64,000 bases of DNA, from positions 2,516,885 to 2,580,884 of the forward strand of contig JADNRZ010000005.1 of the NCBI GenBank assembly GCA_015501605.1, written 5' to 3'. How positions within the stretch are numbered: the stretch's first letter is position 1; the number at the start of each line of letters is the position of its first letter. Both the position numbers and the translations under genes were made by a program. The stretch comes from Panaeolus papilionaceus (taxonomy: Eukaryota; Basidiomycota; Agaricomycetes; Agaricales). This document shows, piece by piece, positions 34,898 to 46,238 of the stretch. A model generated the notes under the pieces. It did not search any database and had not been told where the DNA came from. It saw only the letters and a program-made list of their open reading frames with translations.

Positions 34898-37532
34898 TTA
34901 GTATTTGCCTCCTCTCCCTATACCAACACCCTCACCCACGCCGCCAACAGGCGCAAAAGCATTAGCCTGAATATTGTACAACTTGGCGTACTCGCCGTCA
35001 TTCTTCATCAACATCTCGTGCGTGCCCATCTCGGCTATCGTGCCGTCTTTCATGCACCTGTTGGATCATAGACGGTCAGTATTGAGTTTAGTCTCATGTT
35101 GAAATAGAGAGTGGAAGTTGAAAGTATGGGGAAATGAAGGAGCGAAATCAAGTAAGAAAAACAGAGGGACCAGGACAAGTAAAAAGATGACGGGAAGAGG
35201 AGAAAGTACTCACACTACTAGATCGGCCTCCTTAACCAGCCCCCCAAAACGGTGCGTTACGAATACCATCGTCTTCCCCTCTCTCGCTTTGACGAGTCTT
35301 TGGAACAATCGTAGCTCCGCCTCTGCATCTAGCGCCGAGCTGGGTTCGTCCACGGCGACGAATTTGATGAGGTTGGAGTGGAAGCGCATGAAGGTACGCG
35401 CGCTGGGAAGGTAACAGAAAACATCAGTATCACGACAACACAATGAAAAAGACGGAAAAGCATGACTGACGCAACCAACTTTTGCTTCTCGCCTCGACTC
35501 ACATCGATCGTCTTCCTCAACCCCTCCAGCTCCTTCGCAAGCGGATGCTGCTTATCATTATACAGATTCACACTAAACGACTCTTGCATCGGATCCAACC
35601 GCGTCTCGTACCCATCCTCCAGCTTCTTGATCACATCAACCGCGCCGCCCTCCTCTGCTGCCTGTCTGATCAAGTCCATGTCAGACGAGCGTTCAGGGAA
35701 CCCGATCCCGATGTTTTCAGCGAGGGTGAGTGGGTATAGCGAGTTATCTTGTGAAAGGATGGCGGTGGCTTTGTGCAAGTCTCCGACTCTGTATGACGAG
35801 GATGGGCGTCCGTCGATGCCTACTTCACCCGAGGTGGGGTCGTATAAACGAGACAGAAAGCGGATAAGCGTGGATTTGCCTGATCCGTTGGTGCCAACAA
35901 TGACGACGAGTTGGTTGGGTTTGATGGAGAGCGAGATATCGGATAGGGCGTTTTGTTTGGATTGGGAGCCTGGGTAGGTGAACGTGACGTTCCTATGGTC
36001 GTGCCGCGTCAGTACCAATGAACGAAGTGAAAGAAATGGGATGGAGGAGAAACTAACTTCAGTTCAAATCCCATACCCTTCCCCGCCTTTTCATCCTCCG
36101 GCGCAGGATATGCAACCACGCCATCGCTCAACTTATTAACCACGTTCCCCGCCTCGTATAGCTTCCTCACGCTCATGACCGCCTGCCTGAACGTCTCGGT
36201 GCTCTGAAACACCGTGCCGAGGGAGTACCCTAGCCACACCGAACTCTGTTGAAGAATCGCTAACGAGCTCAACGAGAAGTGCGATGGGCGCAGGATGGTG
36301 AGAAGCGCGCAATAAACCATGGGGAGATCGCCTAGGGCTTTGAGCGTCATGTCCCGGAAGGGTGTTTCAGTGCGATCGTAGAGCATGTAAGGGTGTTCGA
36401 CGGTGACGTTTGCGAGTTTGTCGTAAGCTTTTCTGAATTCTGTGGGGTAGGAATCAGAGGATTTCATCGAAAGTGCAGTATATCGAAGTACGTACCACTC
36501 ATAATCCACTCCCCCAAGTTCCCACTGATGATATCCTGCCGATACGTTCCACCCGCGAAATCGGTCAAGCTCTTCATCCGCACGTAATCGACGTTATTCA
36601 CATATCCATAACACGCTTTGTCCCACATACTCTTTGTACCCAACAACCCCACGACCGGCCTCAGGATGCAGAGAATGGCAAAGATCGGCCCGCCAGTGGT
36701 ACGGGAGAGATGGAAGATGAGCAGGATCTGCGAGATTGAGGCGAGGACGGAGGAGAAAAATGAGATGATGTCGGAGAGCGACTGCCAGGCGTTTTCGGGA
36801 GTCGCTTCGGATTCGGAGGTTTTGTCTGTAAAGGGTTGATCAGAGCTTGATAAACATGGATATGTCATAAAGATCGGATATACCTTGGGATGTAGGGAGG
36901 TCAACGCGCAGTCGTGCTATTTTGGTAATCAATCAATACAGATTCCAGATAGAATGGAAGGTCACGAACCATGCATTAGATACATATTGAAATGCGTCGT
37001 TACTCTCGTGCGCAGCTGTGATAATGCAAGTTCTCTGTAGAGTACGAGTCAGCATTCACGGAACCGACGCATTAAAGAATGATTCGTACCCCTCCCACGC
37101 CATAAACGCGGCGAATAGCGCACACCCTAATCTCATCACCACCGCGCTCGCAATCCCCCAGACGTCCGGTTTCCCACTCTTCAGCCCATTCTCCACCGCC
37201 CGCAACAACACACTGCTCAATTGCATCATAACCGCTTCCTCGACGGCGCCCCACACTTGACTAAAGATGTAAAACGTGAAGAGTCTGGGGGAGACGTTGT
37301 AGACGTCCTTCGTGAGCGTGATGAAGAGGGGGTATGATTGGGAGAAGTCGCGGTAGTAGTTCATGTAGAATGCTTGTTTAGAGTGGGCGACTTTCAGCGT
37401 CCACACTCCCAGAGAGTGCGTGGAGATGGTGATGTCGCGCTCGGCGAGTTTCTCGGGTGAGGTAGGATTTTCTTTGGCGGGTTTGACATCTGGAGTTGCG
37501 AGGGCTGATTTCTCGTCAGTGTTGCCTGTCAT
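34898..37532 (-). CDS. ABC transporter half-molecule (TM domain plus one ATPase domain)
   Basis: Eight exons (37532-37090, 37034-36970, 36916-36884, 36825-36496, 36439-36058, 35992-35471, 35402-35214, 35057-34898) join to 707 residues. Hydrophobic segments of the membrane domain lie within ~residues 60-400. The nucleotide-binding domain has Walker A GTNGSGKST (451-459), a degenerate signature VSRGEKQ (582-588) in place of LSGGQ, Walker B FVAVDEPSSALD (606-617) and the switch histidine in VTHRFG (642). The closest described type is the single-NBD agaricomycete ABC protein group; substrate unknown. An ATG at 37532 is preferred; the frame is open further upstream. A TATA-like motif lies at ~37617. 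A broken copy of the 5' part is at 30446-31320. Confidence 0.85.
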
Positions 37533-38159
37533 CGTTATCTGTAAAGAGGGAACCAGAAAGAGAGCAGGGAAGGAGAGAGAGAGCAAGGAAGATGGAGCGC
37601 GACAATCATGGGGCATTTATAGACACACATACCGTCATCGCCACCATCGGAGCAATAAATAAGAAACGTATATCAGGACAGGGAGGGACACGCGATCGAC
37701 GGATTGATGACTCCAAATAGGTAGTGCTGTGAAGGATGTTACTGTCTTGGGAATACATCTACCACAGAGTAGGAGCCCGGCAGGACGAATATTGCAGGGA
37801 GTGACGTCGGTTACCCAGAATGAGTCAGATATAGGAAGGGTTTAGTCCGTTGAACAGCCACGCTGCGCGCCTCGATGCTTCCTTGAACATATTCTGTGTC
37901 ATGGACGGAGATCACCTAATATAGTGCTCAATGTTGTGTGCACGGGAATTGTGGTGAAGTGAGTGAGAATGAGCAGGCCTCGTGGTCGAGCAGAGGAAGA
38001 AATGTCATGTACAGGATGCACAGCGCACAGTCAGTGATGTAACTCGATTCATGTGGACTCCATAGCTTGCTCAGGACAATGCAGCTGGGCGCTCCGATGT
38101 AGATGGATACATCTATTGAAAGGGTTAATTATGGGACTGAAATCGCACAGAAATTGAGG
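37533..38159. other. Upstream region of the ABC transporter
   Basis: About 600 bases with the ABC leader and promoter (CTATAAAT-like motif read on the minus strand at 37616-37622) and otherwise no gene. The corresponding leader is also recognisable at ~31250-31320 in the broken duplicate. Confidence 0.4.
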
Positions 38160-40477
38160 TTACCGCCGATGATAGAGGTGAAGTAGAGGTAGTCGCTGAT
38201 TGATTGTCGGTAGCAGTGAGGGCAGAGTAGGACAATGACAGCTCTTATTGTTTCCAAAAGGAACCTTGAAAACTGCGATAGACAAGAGACAGACTCAGAG
38301 TCCTGTATGGTACAGTAATACACCGGTCCTTTATACACCGCCACTCCTTTATACACCAGCACAAAAAATCATTTTGCAAACCATTTAGACTTGGCTTCAT
38401 GCACTTGGGGGTGTTTATATATTATTCTAAGTGTATATAATCTACTCAGATACTCACTTTTTGGAGGCCTTTCATGTAGCTTGAGTAGGGTGCCGAAATG
38501 ATGGGATCAGCCAAGTGTGATTTCAGAGATTTTAAGGAGTATATCCTTCCTACTGCTCGCAGGAGGCCATTATATAGAATACTTTTCAGAGTGAAGGAAG
38601 TATATATATATTTGAGTGCATATGCCAAGTTTTGTTTATCCAGGGGCAAAACTGCGTCCAGAGATTAGAAAACAATTTTGGTTTATACAGATGGTGATAT
38701 CTGACCCTGATGCTTGCCTCCTGTCACACGGGCAGAATTTGTCACTTTCCCTGCCAAAATTTGGCTTGTCACGCTATTGTGTCACACTGTATAAAGGACC
38801 GGTAACCATATATTTCAAGTCCTCCGATTAACCTCGCCATTATAAGAGCATTATGGACTCTATCATCATATTTTTTGTACATATCGATGTATTCGATGTT
38901 CTAGTTTCATAATATATAGTTTTTGTCAAGTAGAAATTATGTGCAGAACATACAATGTGAATTTACCAAAAAGTGTATAAAGGACCGGTGTATTACTGTA
39001 AGCCATCTGCAATTTTATTCTTTTGCGTGTGTACATAGGTGGCCCACTAGATTTGATGCGCAAGTTAAGATTATGGAGTGTGCATATATGTATTGAGTGC
39101 GAGCGTGTAGAAATATGAGGTGTGTGCATGAACAACAAGACATTTTGGGAGTGCATATCTAAAAATGTGGTGTGTGCATCTACATTTTGGGAGTGCACAT
39201 ACAAATTTGGGGTGTGAGTATAGAATCTAAGGGTTCTCTTCTACGATTATAGGTTAAAATATGATTTTTGAAGTGTGCACATACATTTTGCGTGCGCAGA
39301 CGACGTTTGTTAGTGTGCGCGCACACACTCAAGAGGAGAGCGCGCACATAGAAATTGTCACGTGCCCACCAGATCCGACACGGTGATGACATCAAATTCG
39401 GTTCGGGAGTTGTTCCGAGCTCCCATCAACGCATCAAACATGATAGAATCATTGTTGTCAGTCATTATCGAGGCCGTATCCGTGATAATTCATGCATTTT
39501 CTTCCTCATATAAATAGTTGGGTGTTTTAGGTCATATAATTCATTATTTATGGTGCATAGAGAAAATTACGCTGCACCTGGGACACTCAGTACGCTAGCC
39601 TGATGCAACATGTGATTTGGACATCAATTGAGAGTCCAAGTTAGCTCTCCTACATGAATTTGACATCTATCATATGCTCTAAGTATTTATCTGCTGAAAT
39701 ATACAGTCCATTTAAAATTCTGGTTGCCGTGGAGAAAGAAAACGCATGAATTATCACGGATACGGCCTCGATAATGACTGACAACGATGATTCTCTCATG
39801 TTTGATGCGTTGATGGGAGCTCGGAACAACTCCCGAACCGAATTTGATGTCATCACCGTGCCGGATCTGGTGGGCACGTGACATTTTCTCTGTGCGCGCT
39901 CTCATCTTGAGTGTGCGCGCGCACACTAACAAACATGGTCTGCGCACGCAAAATGTATGTGCACACTTCGACAATCTTACTTTAACCTATATTTGTAGAA
40001 GAGCACCACTGGAATCTATATGCGCACCCCAAATCTGTACGCGCACTCCCAAAATGTAGATGCACACACCACATTTTTAGATATGCACTCCCAAAATGTC
40101 TTGTTGTTCATGCACACACCTCATATTTCTACACGCTCGCACTCAATACATATATGCACACTCCATAATCTTAACTTGCGCATCAAATCTAGTGGGCCAC
40201 CTATGTACACGCGCAAAAGAATAAAATTGCAGACGGCTTACCATACTTACCATATGATTCTAGCATCACAGCAGCTGGGACGTCAGATGCAAGTTGCGAG
40301 ACGTCAAATCTTGGAAGTTGTAGGGTAGGGAGGCCTCTATCCATTCGAACCCGTTCACGAATGACTACGCATCTTCTATACCTTAAACTGAACCCTAGGC
40401 CTATAGCCGTCCACCCAAAGATGAAGGCAATTGTGTTCAAGATCTTGAGGTGTGTTCTCTCATTGTGCGCTTCATCA
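38160..40477 (-). CDS. Interrupted gene: exons separated by two nested transposable elements
   Basis: An exon at 40477-40251 encodes LKILNTIAFIFGWTAIGLGF, a probable TM helix, then a basic and charged region ending just before a GTAAGTATGG donor. After both elements (39001-40238 and 38313-38998) are passed, a CAG acceptor starts an exon 38272-38160 that stays in phase and ends in a stop. Without the elements the intron would be exactly 50 bases, a normal size here. The 5' end is not found (no ATG in frame; an acceptor precedes 40477). The product is a small membrane protein of unknown family. Whether it is still spliced with ~2 kb of insert is unknown. Confidence 0.35.
38313..38998. mobile_element. 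TA-flanked MITE, pogo/Tc1-like (686 bp)
   Basis: The ends are inverted repeats reading CAGTAATACACCGGTCCTTT inward from both sides (at least 26 bases identical), each flanked by TA (38311-38312 and 38999-39000). TA target duplication and CAGT termini are characteristic of pogo-type Tc1/mariner elements. Sub-terminal copies of CTTTATACACC (near 38342) and GTATAAAGGACCGG (near 38787) occur inside. There is no transposase coding sequence, so the element is non-autonomous. Confidence 0.8.
39001..40238. mobile_element. Full-length foldback element (copy B)
   Basis: Two near-identical inverted arms of ~505 bases (39001 to ~39505 and ~39733 to 40238) flank a ~227-base centre. The termini read AGCC(A/G)TCTGCAATTTTATTC and are bordered by TA on both sides, the left TA shared with the MITE. 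Arms consist of degenerate repeats rich in GTGCGC and ACATTTTGGGAGTGC. There is no coding capacity. A truncated copy lies at 29628-30445 in the opposite orientation. The autonomous partner is unknown; TA flanks suggest a Tc1/mariner or related transposase, which is an inference. Confidence 0.8.
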
Positions 40478-40884
40478 CTACATATCGATTTAACATTTGT
40501 TCAGTTCCGACCATCAGAGGCACTACATCATGAAATCTGACGTTCGAAGGACTTAGAATGTGCTGGTATCACTTTCCGCCATCAGCGGTGAGCTACATCA
40601 ACACTTCAACACTCTCATACCCTCCAATCTCGAATCATGAATGCCCCGCCCCTATTCTACACCAAACCAACATTGGGTCCCCCCGAATCGCTAAGTGCGA
40701 AGCAATACAAAGTGTGCTCGTAAGACAAGGCCCAGTACCGACAACACCATCAGCCGCAGGGTGTTAGGAAAACGTATTCGCGCTTGCGGACGCGTACGAC
40801 GAATTTTAGATACATACACGTTGCAACTTGTAAGAGGTCTGTAAGTCATTTGATTATACAGAATAAAATACTAGTTTTATGTAA
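40478..40884. other. Spacer with unresolved frame
   Basis: A plus frame 40558-40767 (Pro-rich, 69 codons) shows no family features. Missing 5' exons of the interrupted gene at 38160-40477 should lie here on the minus strand, but none was recognised. Confidence 0.3.
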
Positions 40885-41854
40885 TCACGAATTCAACGTA
40901 ATTGGATGAGGTTCTGTAGCACCGTCTAATGTGTGTTGCAGCGGCAAGGTGGCTTGAGCAGGGCTCGCGGTCTTTGATACGAGCCTCACTTGGTGTGCCT
41001 CCATCCCGTCCATCGTCGCCTCGTTGTCATTTTTTGAATGATCGCTCTCCTTGGAAGTCGATGTATCCGTCTTGCTATTAATACCCGTTCGATGGCGTCG
41101 ATGTAAAATGAACCATACAACAAACCCAATAATCATCAGTCCAATGAATCCTCCAATTACCGCACTGAATCTTCTTTTCAGGGTGGGTTATATTGGAAGG
41201 CGTTGAGGTCGGTGTTCCGAAGCTGGTGGGTGAAAGAGAACTTGTAGAGTTGTCAGGAATTTCGAAGCTATCGCCTTTGGGTCAGCAATTCCACATCAGC
41301 AGAGAGAAATACAAAAAGACGTACATGATGGCATCCAGAACTCCAAAACGCTGTCCGTTAGGCATTGCGATTCTAATGATGTGGGACCCGTACTCCACAT
41401 TGCTAGCCTTGTATACAACCTGATGAGGCACCGATGCCGGAGTATCAGCGGAAGGCGAATCAACATGGGATGTTTTGTAGTCTGTGAGATCGACGAAGGT
41501 GGGGTGAGGAATGTCGTCTATGTATACGTGGACTCCAATGGTGAAGGGGTAAAGAGCCGACACCAAAGAAAATGATGTGTCTGTGAGAGGTAGCGCTTCA
41601 GTTTTGTGAATTGAGGATCGCTGCAGGGACCTACATGAGAAGGGAATCTCAGCCCATGCATACTCATCGTCAGTGAACTTGTGCGTTCCTCCAGCGTCAG
41701 CCGTTCCGTTCTGCGGTTTTACGTCACGCCAGCTTGTCGAGTCTGGCTTGTACTTGATTAGAGGATTGGTGTTGTCAATTGTAATGCTGGCACTTAGAAC
41801 AGATTTAGTTGAAAATAGCAAGATCAGAATGACTGTCAAAGGGATGGCGAACAT
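40885..41854 (-). pseudogene. Signal-peptide/ectodomain/TM protein with a frame break in its stalk
   Basis: Exon 1 (41854-41635) and exon 2 (41580-41325) parallel exactly those of the paralogue at 44318-45764. They encode a signal peptide, ASITIDNTNPLIKYKPDSTSW and SFSLVSALYPF-IGVHVYIDD with YKTSHVDSPSADTPASVPHQ. A third segment starts FEIPDNSTSS. The TM helix (AVIGGFIGLMIIGFVVWFIL) and short tail, ending at 40885, lie one base out of frame with that stalk, with a stop just upstream. Either a single-base indel has broken the gene, or a ~170-base intron removes the stalk and joins exon 2 directly to the TM segment, which also keeps frame. A pogo-like element lies 125 bases upstream of the ATG. 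Confidence 0.6.
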
Positions 41855-41978
41855 CTTCGCGAAGTGAAGTGGACGGAAAACCATGCATAAGAAGGCTGGT
41901 TGAACATTGGATTTCAACTTGCGTAAGGGTCAGGCACAACCCTGACACTCATTGGAAATTTGAATGTCATGTCAATTA

Positions 41979-43025
41979 CAGTCGACTCTGTCATAACCGA
42001 TAGGTCTCGAGACTGACCAAAACCTATCGGTTATGGGAGGTTATCGGATAGAACAGAGTATCAAAGAAAAAATCGCAAAAAAAAATTGCAAAAAATCGTA
42101 AAAAAATATATTTCGTTATTAGAAACATAGTAGACTAATTAAAATGCTTGAGGTTTAAAAAAATCGGTCAATTTTGTCAATTTCATGTCTTGATCCCGGT
42201 GAAGCCGAAGTTGCCAGGCCAATTTGTCGAGGGAAGCTTCGGTTTTTCTTGAGAGTTCATCATCCTGCACTATTGTAAATCTTTTGATAATAGAAACCGC
42301 ATTCAGGACCTCTTTGACTGAAGGAAGTGGCTCTGGTTCTTGTGTATCTTCAAGTCCCAGATCATCAGAGCCATCGGCGCCTGCTTTCTCACGTGCAGCA
42401 ACTGCCGCCATCACATCATCGTAAATTTCTTGAACAGTGACTCCCACCTCGACACCCTCACCTTCAGGATTGAGGAGGGAGTTGATCACGCTGATCTGAG
42501 CTTCTCTAGCAATTCATCCTCCTCAACCAGGTTTCCTTCATTATCCAGCCAATCACTGTCTTCTTCCGAAAGCCTCTCTCCTTTCTGTAGCCTTGTAGAC
42601 AGAATATTTCTGCGCTTCTTGACTGTTGCATCTAATTTTGTGTAGCCTTTCTGAAGAATAGCAAGTTCTGTTGGCATCATAGTAAGCAGTGAGCAGTGAG
42701 CAGGCAACAAACTTAGAAAAGCACAGAATTCAGTAGAATGTTCATTGATTTACGGAGCACAGTGCAACCCGAACAGTGAAATTAGCGGTGGCGCATCATC
42801 ACGAAGGTCTCTCGGCGGTCTACAAGGGTCTCGGAGACCCTATATAAGTCTATACCCCTATCAAATCTATCGGATTTTTGGCTAACGACCTATCGATTAT
42901 CGGATATGGGAGAGTTATCAGATATGGGGCTGATTTCTCTGCTACTCCAGTCGAGACTCGGCCAAAGCTATCGCTTATGGGAGGTTATCGGTTATCACAG
43001 CTATCGGTTAGGACAGAATCGACTG
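41979..43025 (-). mobile_element. Deletion derivative of a pogo-like transposon with transposase tail
   Basis: The ends are imperfect inverted repeats CAGTCGA(C/T)TCTGTC(A/C)TAACCG flanked by TA (41977-41978 and 43026-43027), with sub-terminal CTATCGGTTATGGGAGGTTA repeats on both sides. Internally, minus-strand frames 42710-42486 and 42489-42139 encode the C-terminus of a Tigger/pogo-type transposase (TVKKRRNILSTRLQKGE, SEEDSDWLDNEGNLVEEDE, then a helical tail ending DFFKP). The catalytic DDE core and DNA-binding part are missing and the two frames are offset by one base. The element is therefore defective. It sits in the 5' flank of the gene at 40885-41854. Confidence 0.8.
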
Positions 43026-43186
43026 TATTATTCAGTGAGCCTAGGTTTCTTTCGGCTTAACCCAAACGAGTTGATGGCGGTCTGTCTAAACCCTTTGTGG
43101 GACCAGTGGGATATCACCAAGAGACTTACCTCCAATTATAATAAAGACCAAAGTCGTTGGAAGATGGTAGAGGAAGGGTACAAAAT

Positions 43187-43489
43187 TTATTGAAAATAGT
43201 TTACAAATGTGTCACTGTCGGGCTCTGCTTCTAACACGCTATCTTGGGGTATCTTCACGAGGCACAGGAAAAGCTGTGAAATAATACGCGCAGCGGTGCA
43301 ATGGCCTTGCGTATAATACCATGTACCTCGATTGATTGGTCGCAAAGGCGGACGTATGCCGTGATAAATACATACAATATAGTGGCGGTAGTGGTGAGTA
43401 ATTTCACCAATATCTTTTATCAATGATTCAGGTCCAGGACTCGCCGAAATTAACCGACGAATTCGTACTCCTTCAACAAGTGGGATCAT
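43187..43489 (-). CDS. Unrecognised 100-codon open frame
   Basis: An open frame starting MIPLVEGVRIRRLISASPGP and ending SDTFVNYFQ, with a plausible balance of hydrophobic and charged residues (SLIKDIGEITHHYRHYIVCI). No signal peptide, no known motif. It begins ~160 bases beyond the right end of the pogo-like element and could be an exon of a host gene or a relic of another element. Confidence 0.3.
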   Translation of the reverse strand: MIPLVEGVRIRRLISASPGPESLIKDIGEITHHYRHYIVCIYHGIRPPLRPINRGTWYYTQGHCTAARIISQLFLCLVKIPQDSVLEAEPDSDTFVNYFQ

Positions 43490-44317
43490 ACTAGTTGTAA
43501 GAATTCGTAGGGAAGGATAAATTATATTCGTAGTTTACAAGTATATTTATATGTAAACTACGTAGTTCAATCGATGAACATGCAAGTAATGAAAAGGAAA
43601 GTAAGACGAGTAAAAGTAATAGCAAGATCAGTTCCATATGAACTTGATCTTGCTGAGAATAAACAAGAGAAATAAAAAAACGAATGAAGAGTCCAAGACT
43701 CTTCATGAACAAGGTAAATTGTTGAGAGGCATCCTTTCTCCTTCCCCATCACATCTTCACATCGTCACATTTTCCATTCATTCACATATTTAAATGTTCA
43801 TTCATTCTCACTTACACCTCAGCCTTTGTCTTCTTTCTCGACGCTGAGGTTCGCCCTTCCGGTGTGCTAATGTTGACATAAATGATATAAATGAAATCTT
43901 CTAGAAATAAAAGAACCAACGCGCGAGCTATAACGCATGGACTAGCGGCGAATTTGCTTGCTTAGCCGTGCGCACCTCGCCAGTGATTGCGGCGGCGCAC
44001 GCTCACGCACGCGCACTCGCACTCTCCCAAGTAACGCTCCCCGCGGCTCCCCCACACTGTGCGCGTTCATCGCAAAATCCAACACTAGTAATATACAGTG
44101 ATTCTCTTTCTGGGGAGATTTCCATTGTTTTCATCACATCGTCCGTCGTATGTCATGATATTTGACGCTTTTCCGTGAGGTGGGTCACATTGAGTCTAAA
44201 ATGTTATATGCCAAAGACACAATCTAGGCTACACTGCACTGCACAGCGCTTTTCTTTTGCAATTGTACTTAGTCCTTATCCAACTTGAATAATTGCAAAT
44301 TTAAATCGGTACATGCA
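43490..44317. other. Spacer, nothing supported
   Basis: AT-rich. A CG/CA-rich tract at about 43985-44030 (GCACGCTCACGCACGCGCAC) resembles the one near 26375. Small frames are unrecognised. The 3' part is downstream of the stalk/TM gene. Confidence 0.35.
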
Positions 44318-45764
44318 CTATAATTCAAGCCTTTCTGTTGAACCTGAGTAGTCATCGTCTGCTAACCCATCCCCGTATCCATACGGTCCGTGGGGGCCAA
44401 CACCGTGAGTGCTGGTGTAGCGCGGTGCTGCACCAACAACGGAATTAGCAGTATCGTAGTAAGAACTGGAATCAGCGCGCTTGATGGGGTATGGTGTATC
44501 CAGCTTAGCGGGAATGGGGATGATCGGCATTGGACCTGGAGTGGTGATGCTGCTTGAACGAGGGGTACTGGCTCCATCCGTTCGGTATGATGATTGATAT
44601 CCTCTAGGAGGAACACCAGCTGAGATGGGTTGGATGATAGCTTGGGTAGCAACGGGTCGAATTTGGGAGGTAGATCGTCCATCGAGAATGGCTGTGTTGG
44701 ATCGTCCGTCGAGACCCGCTGTGGTTGATCTTCCGTCGAGACCCGCTGTCGTAGATCGTCCATCAAGGACAGCGGTCGTAGCTCGCCCGTCTAGCGACGT
44801 GCCTTTGAGCTCTGGAGTGCTGCGGGATGGATGTGAGCGGGCTAGCGCGGCTTGGTGCTCATGTTCGGACTTTGATCGTCTACGGCACCACCACCAGAGT
44901 AAAGCGAGGAGCAAGAGACCGACAAATGTTACAACGAGTCCAAGAGCAATGGCGAGGCGTTTTGCTTTACGTTCTGCTTGAATCCTGGCGTCATTGTTAG
45001 ATGTACCAGTAAACGTTGATGCGGTTGAGGTAGGAGCAGATGATGTGGTAGAAGGTGACGTAGATGGGATTGAGGTAGACAGAGAGAACGAAATAGAGTC
45101 AGAGGTTGAGAAAGTTGACGTTGAAGACGGAAATGGAGATGGAGAGGTGACTGACGAGACTAGGTCATCAGGAATTTCGAATCTAGAGGGCGAAAATTAC
45201 TCGAGACTCAGACGGTACATATGTCAGCGCACGTACATGATTTGATCTATAACCGCATATGTTTCATCGTCGGGGACCGCGATTTTGAGGGTGTGTTGAG
45301 CGTATTCCCCTGGTGGTGAGGTATAGACGACCTGATGAGGTACTGTCCCAGGGCCAGAATCCGTTGCCGGCGTGTCGTAGTCTTGAAGGTCGATGTACAC
45401 GGGTTCCGTGGCGTCGTCAATGAATATGATGACAGCGACTTGATAAGGATAGAGGGCGGAAACGAAGGAGAAAGACGTGACTGGCGTAAAGGACCGAGTC
45501 AAAAACATACATCAGAGATAATAATCATGACGTACATGAATATGTGATTTCAGCGTAAGCGCTCGGGTCCTCCGTTAGCTTATGACCTCCACTGTAATCA
45601 AACGCGTCCAGTCCTTCAACGTCCTGCCAGCTTGTTGAAGGTACATAGATCAAAGAGGAATCCGTATCATCAATAGATACGCTAGCACCAAAGATATTAG
45701 GAACGCAGACCAAGATAGCCAACGTTAGTTGAAGGAAGATAGCGGGAATGGAGAAAACGTGCAT
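44318..45764 (-). CDS. Surface protein: signal peptide, ectodomain, Ser/Thr stalk, one TM helix, repeat-bearing tail
   Basis: Exons 45764-45536, 45480-45237 and 45182-44318 join to 445 residues. Domains in order: signal peptide (~1-27); a ~130-residue ectodomain opening ASVSIDDTDSSLIYVPSTSW and including FSFVSALYPYQVAVIIFIDD, of the galactose-binding-like type common in agaricomycete membrane proteins; FEIPD then a Ser/Thr stalk; an RLAIALGLVVTFVGLLLLAL helix with a Trp/Cys/Arg stop-transfer; and a cytosolic tail. The tail holds five tandem copies of a ~10-residue LDGR(S/A)(T/N)TA unit (about 44670-44795), then a SSSYYDTANSVVG block shared with the gene at 11606. A TATA-like motif lies ~65 bases upstream. 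Ligand and role unknown. Confidence 0.8.
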
Positions 45765-45826
45765 CTTCTATTGTGTCTATGGGAATGAACGTTAGACGAA
45801 GGATTGAAACGCTGAGATAAGTAGAA

Positions 45827-45834
45827 TTTATATA
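45827..45834 (-). promoter_or_regulatory. TATA-like box of the surface-protein gene
   Basis: TATATAAA on the minus strand ~65 bases upstream of the ATG at 45764. Confidence 0.4.
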
Positions 45835-46238
45835 CAAAAGAAACAGGGGTTCACTTTATGTGACATGCAGTATTGCGTGGCTATCCGAACCCTGCACATT
45901 TTGACAGACGGCAATGCGGGGACATGAAGTCAGGCACGCCAGCATCGCAAATGTCTGACCCAAGGTGCAACCTGACCCAAACGAGACGCCAAAGGGGAGT
46001 ATCTACCAGGGAAGCATTGTTTTTTGGAGGGAACATCTTTGATGTAGCGTTCTGAACATGGTAGAGGGTAAGAAGAGAAGATAAGTGACGTAAATGGTCA
46101 TGTAAGGGCGAATTTACATACATTCTGGATACGTTGGTTGGCTTAAGATTTTGGGCTGAACGACGACAGGAGTGATGCAAACTGAAAAGTGTGACCCAAA
46201 AAAATATAGCCGCAGACGCACAAGAGGAGAAATCCACA

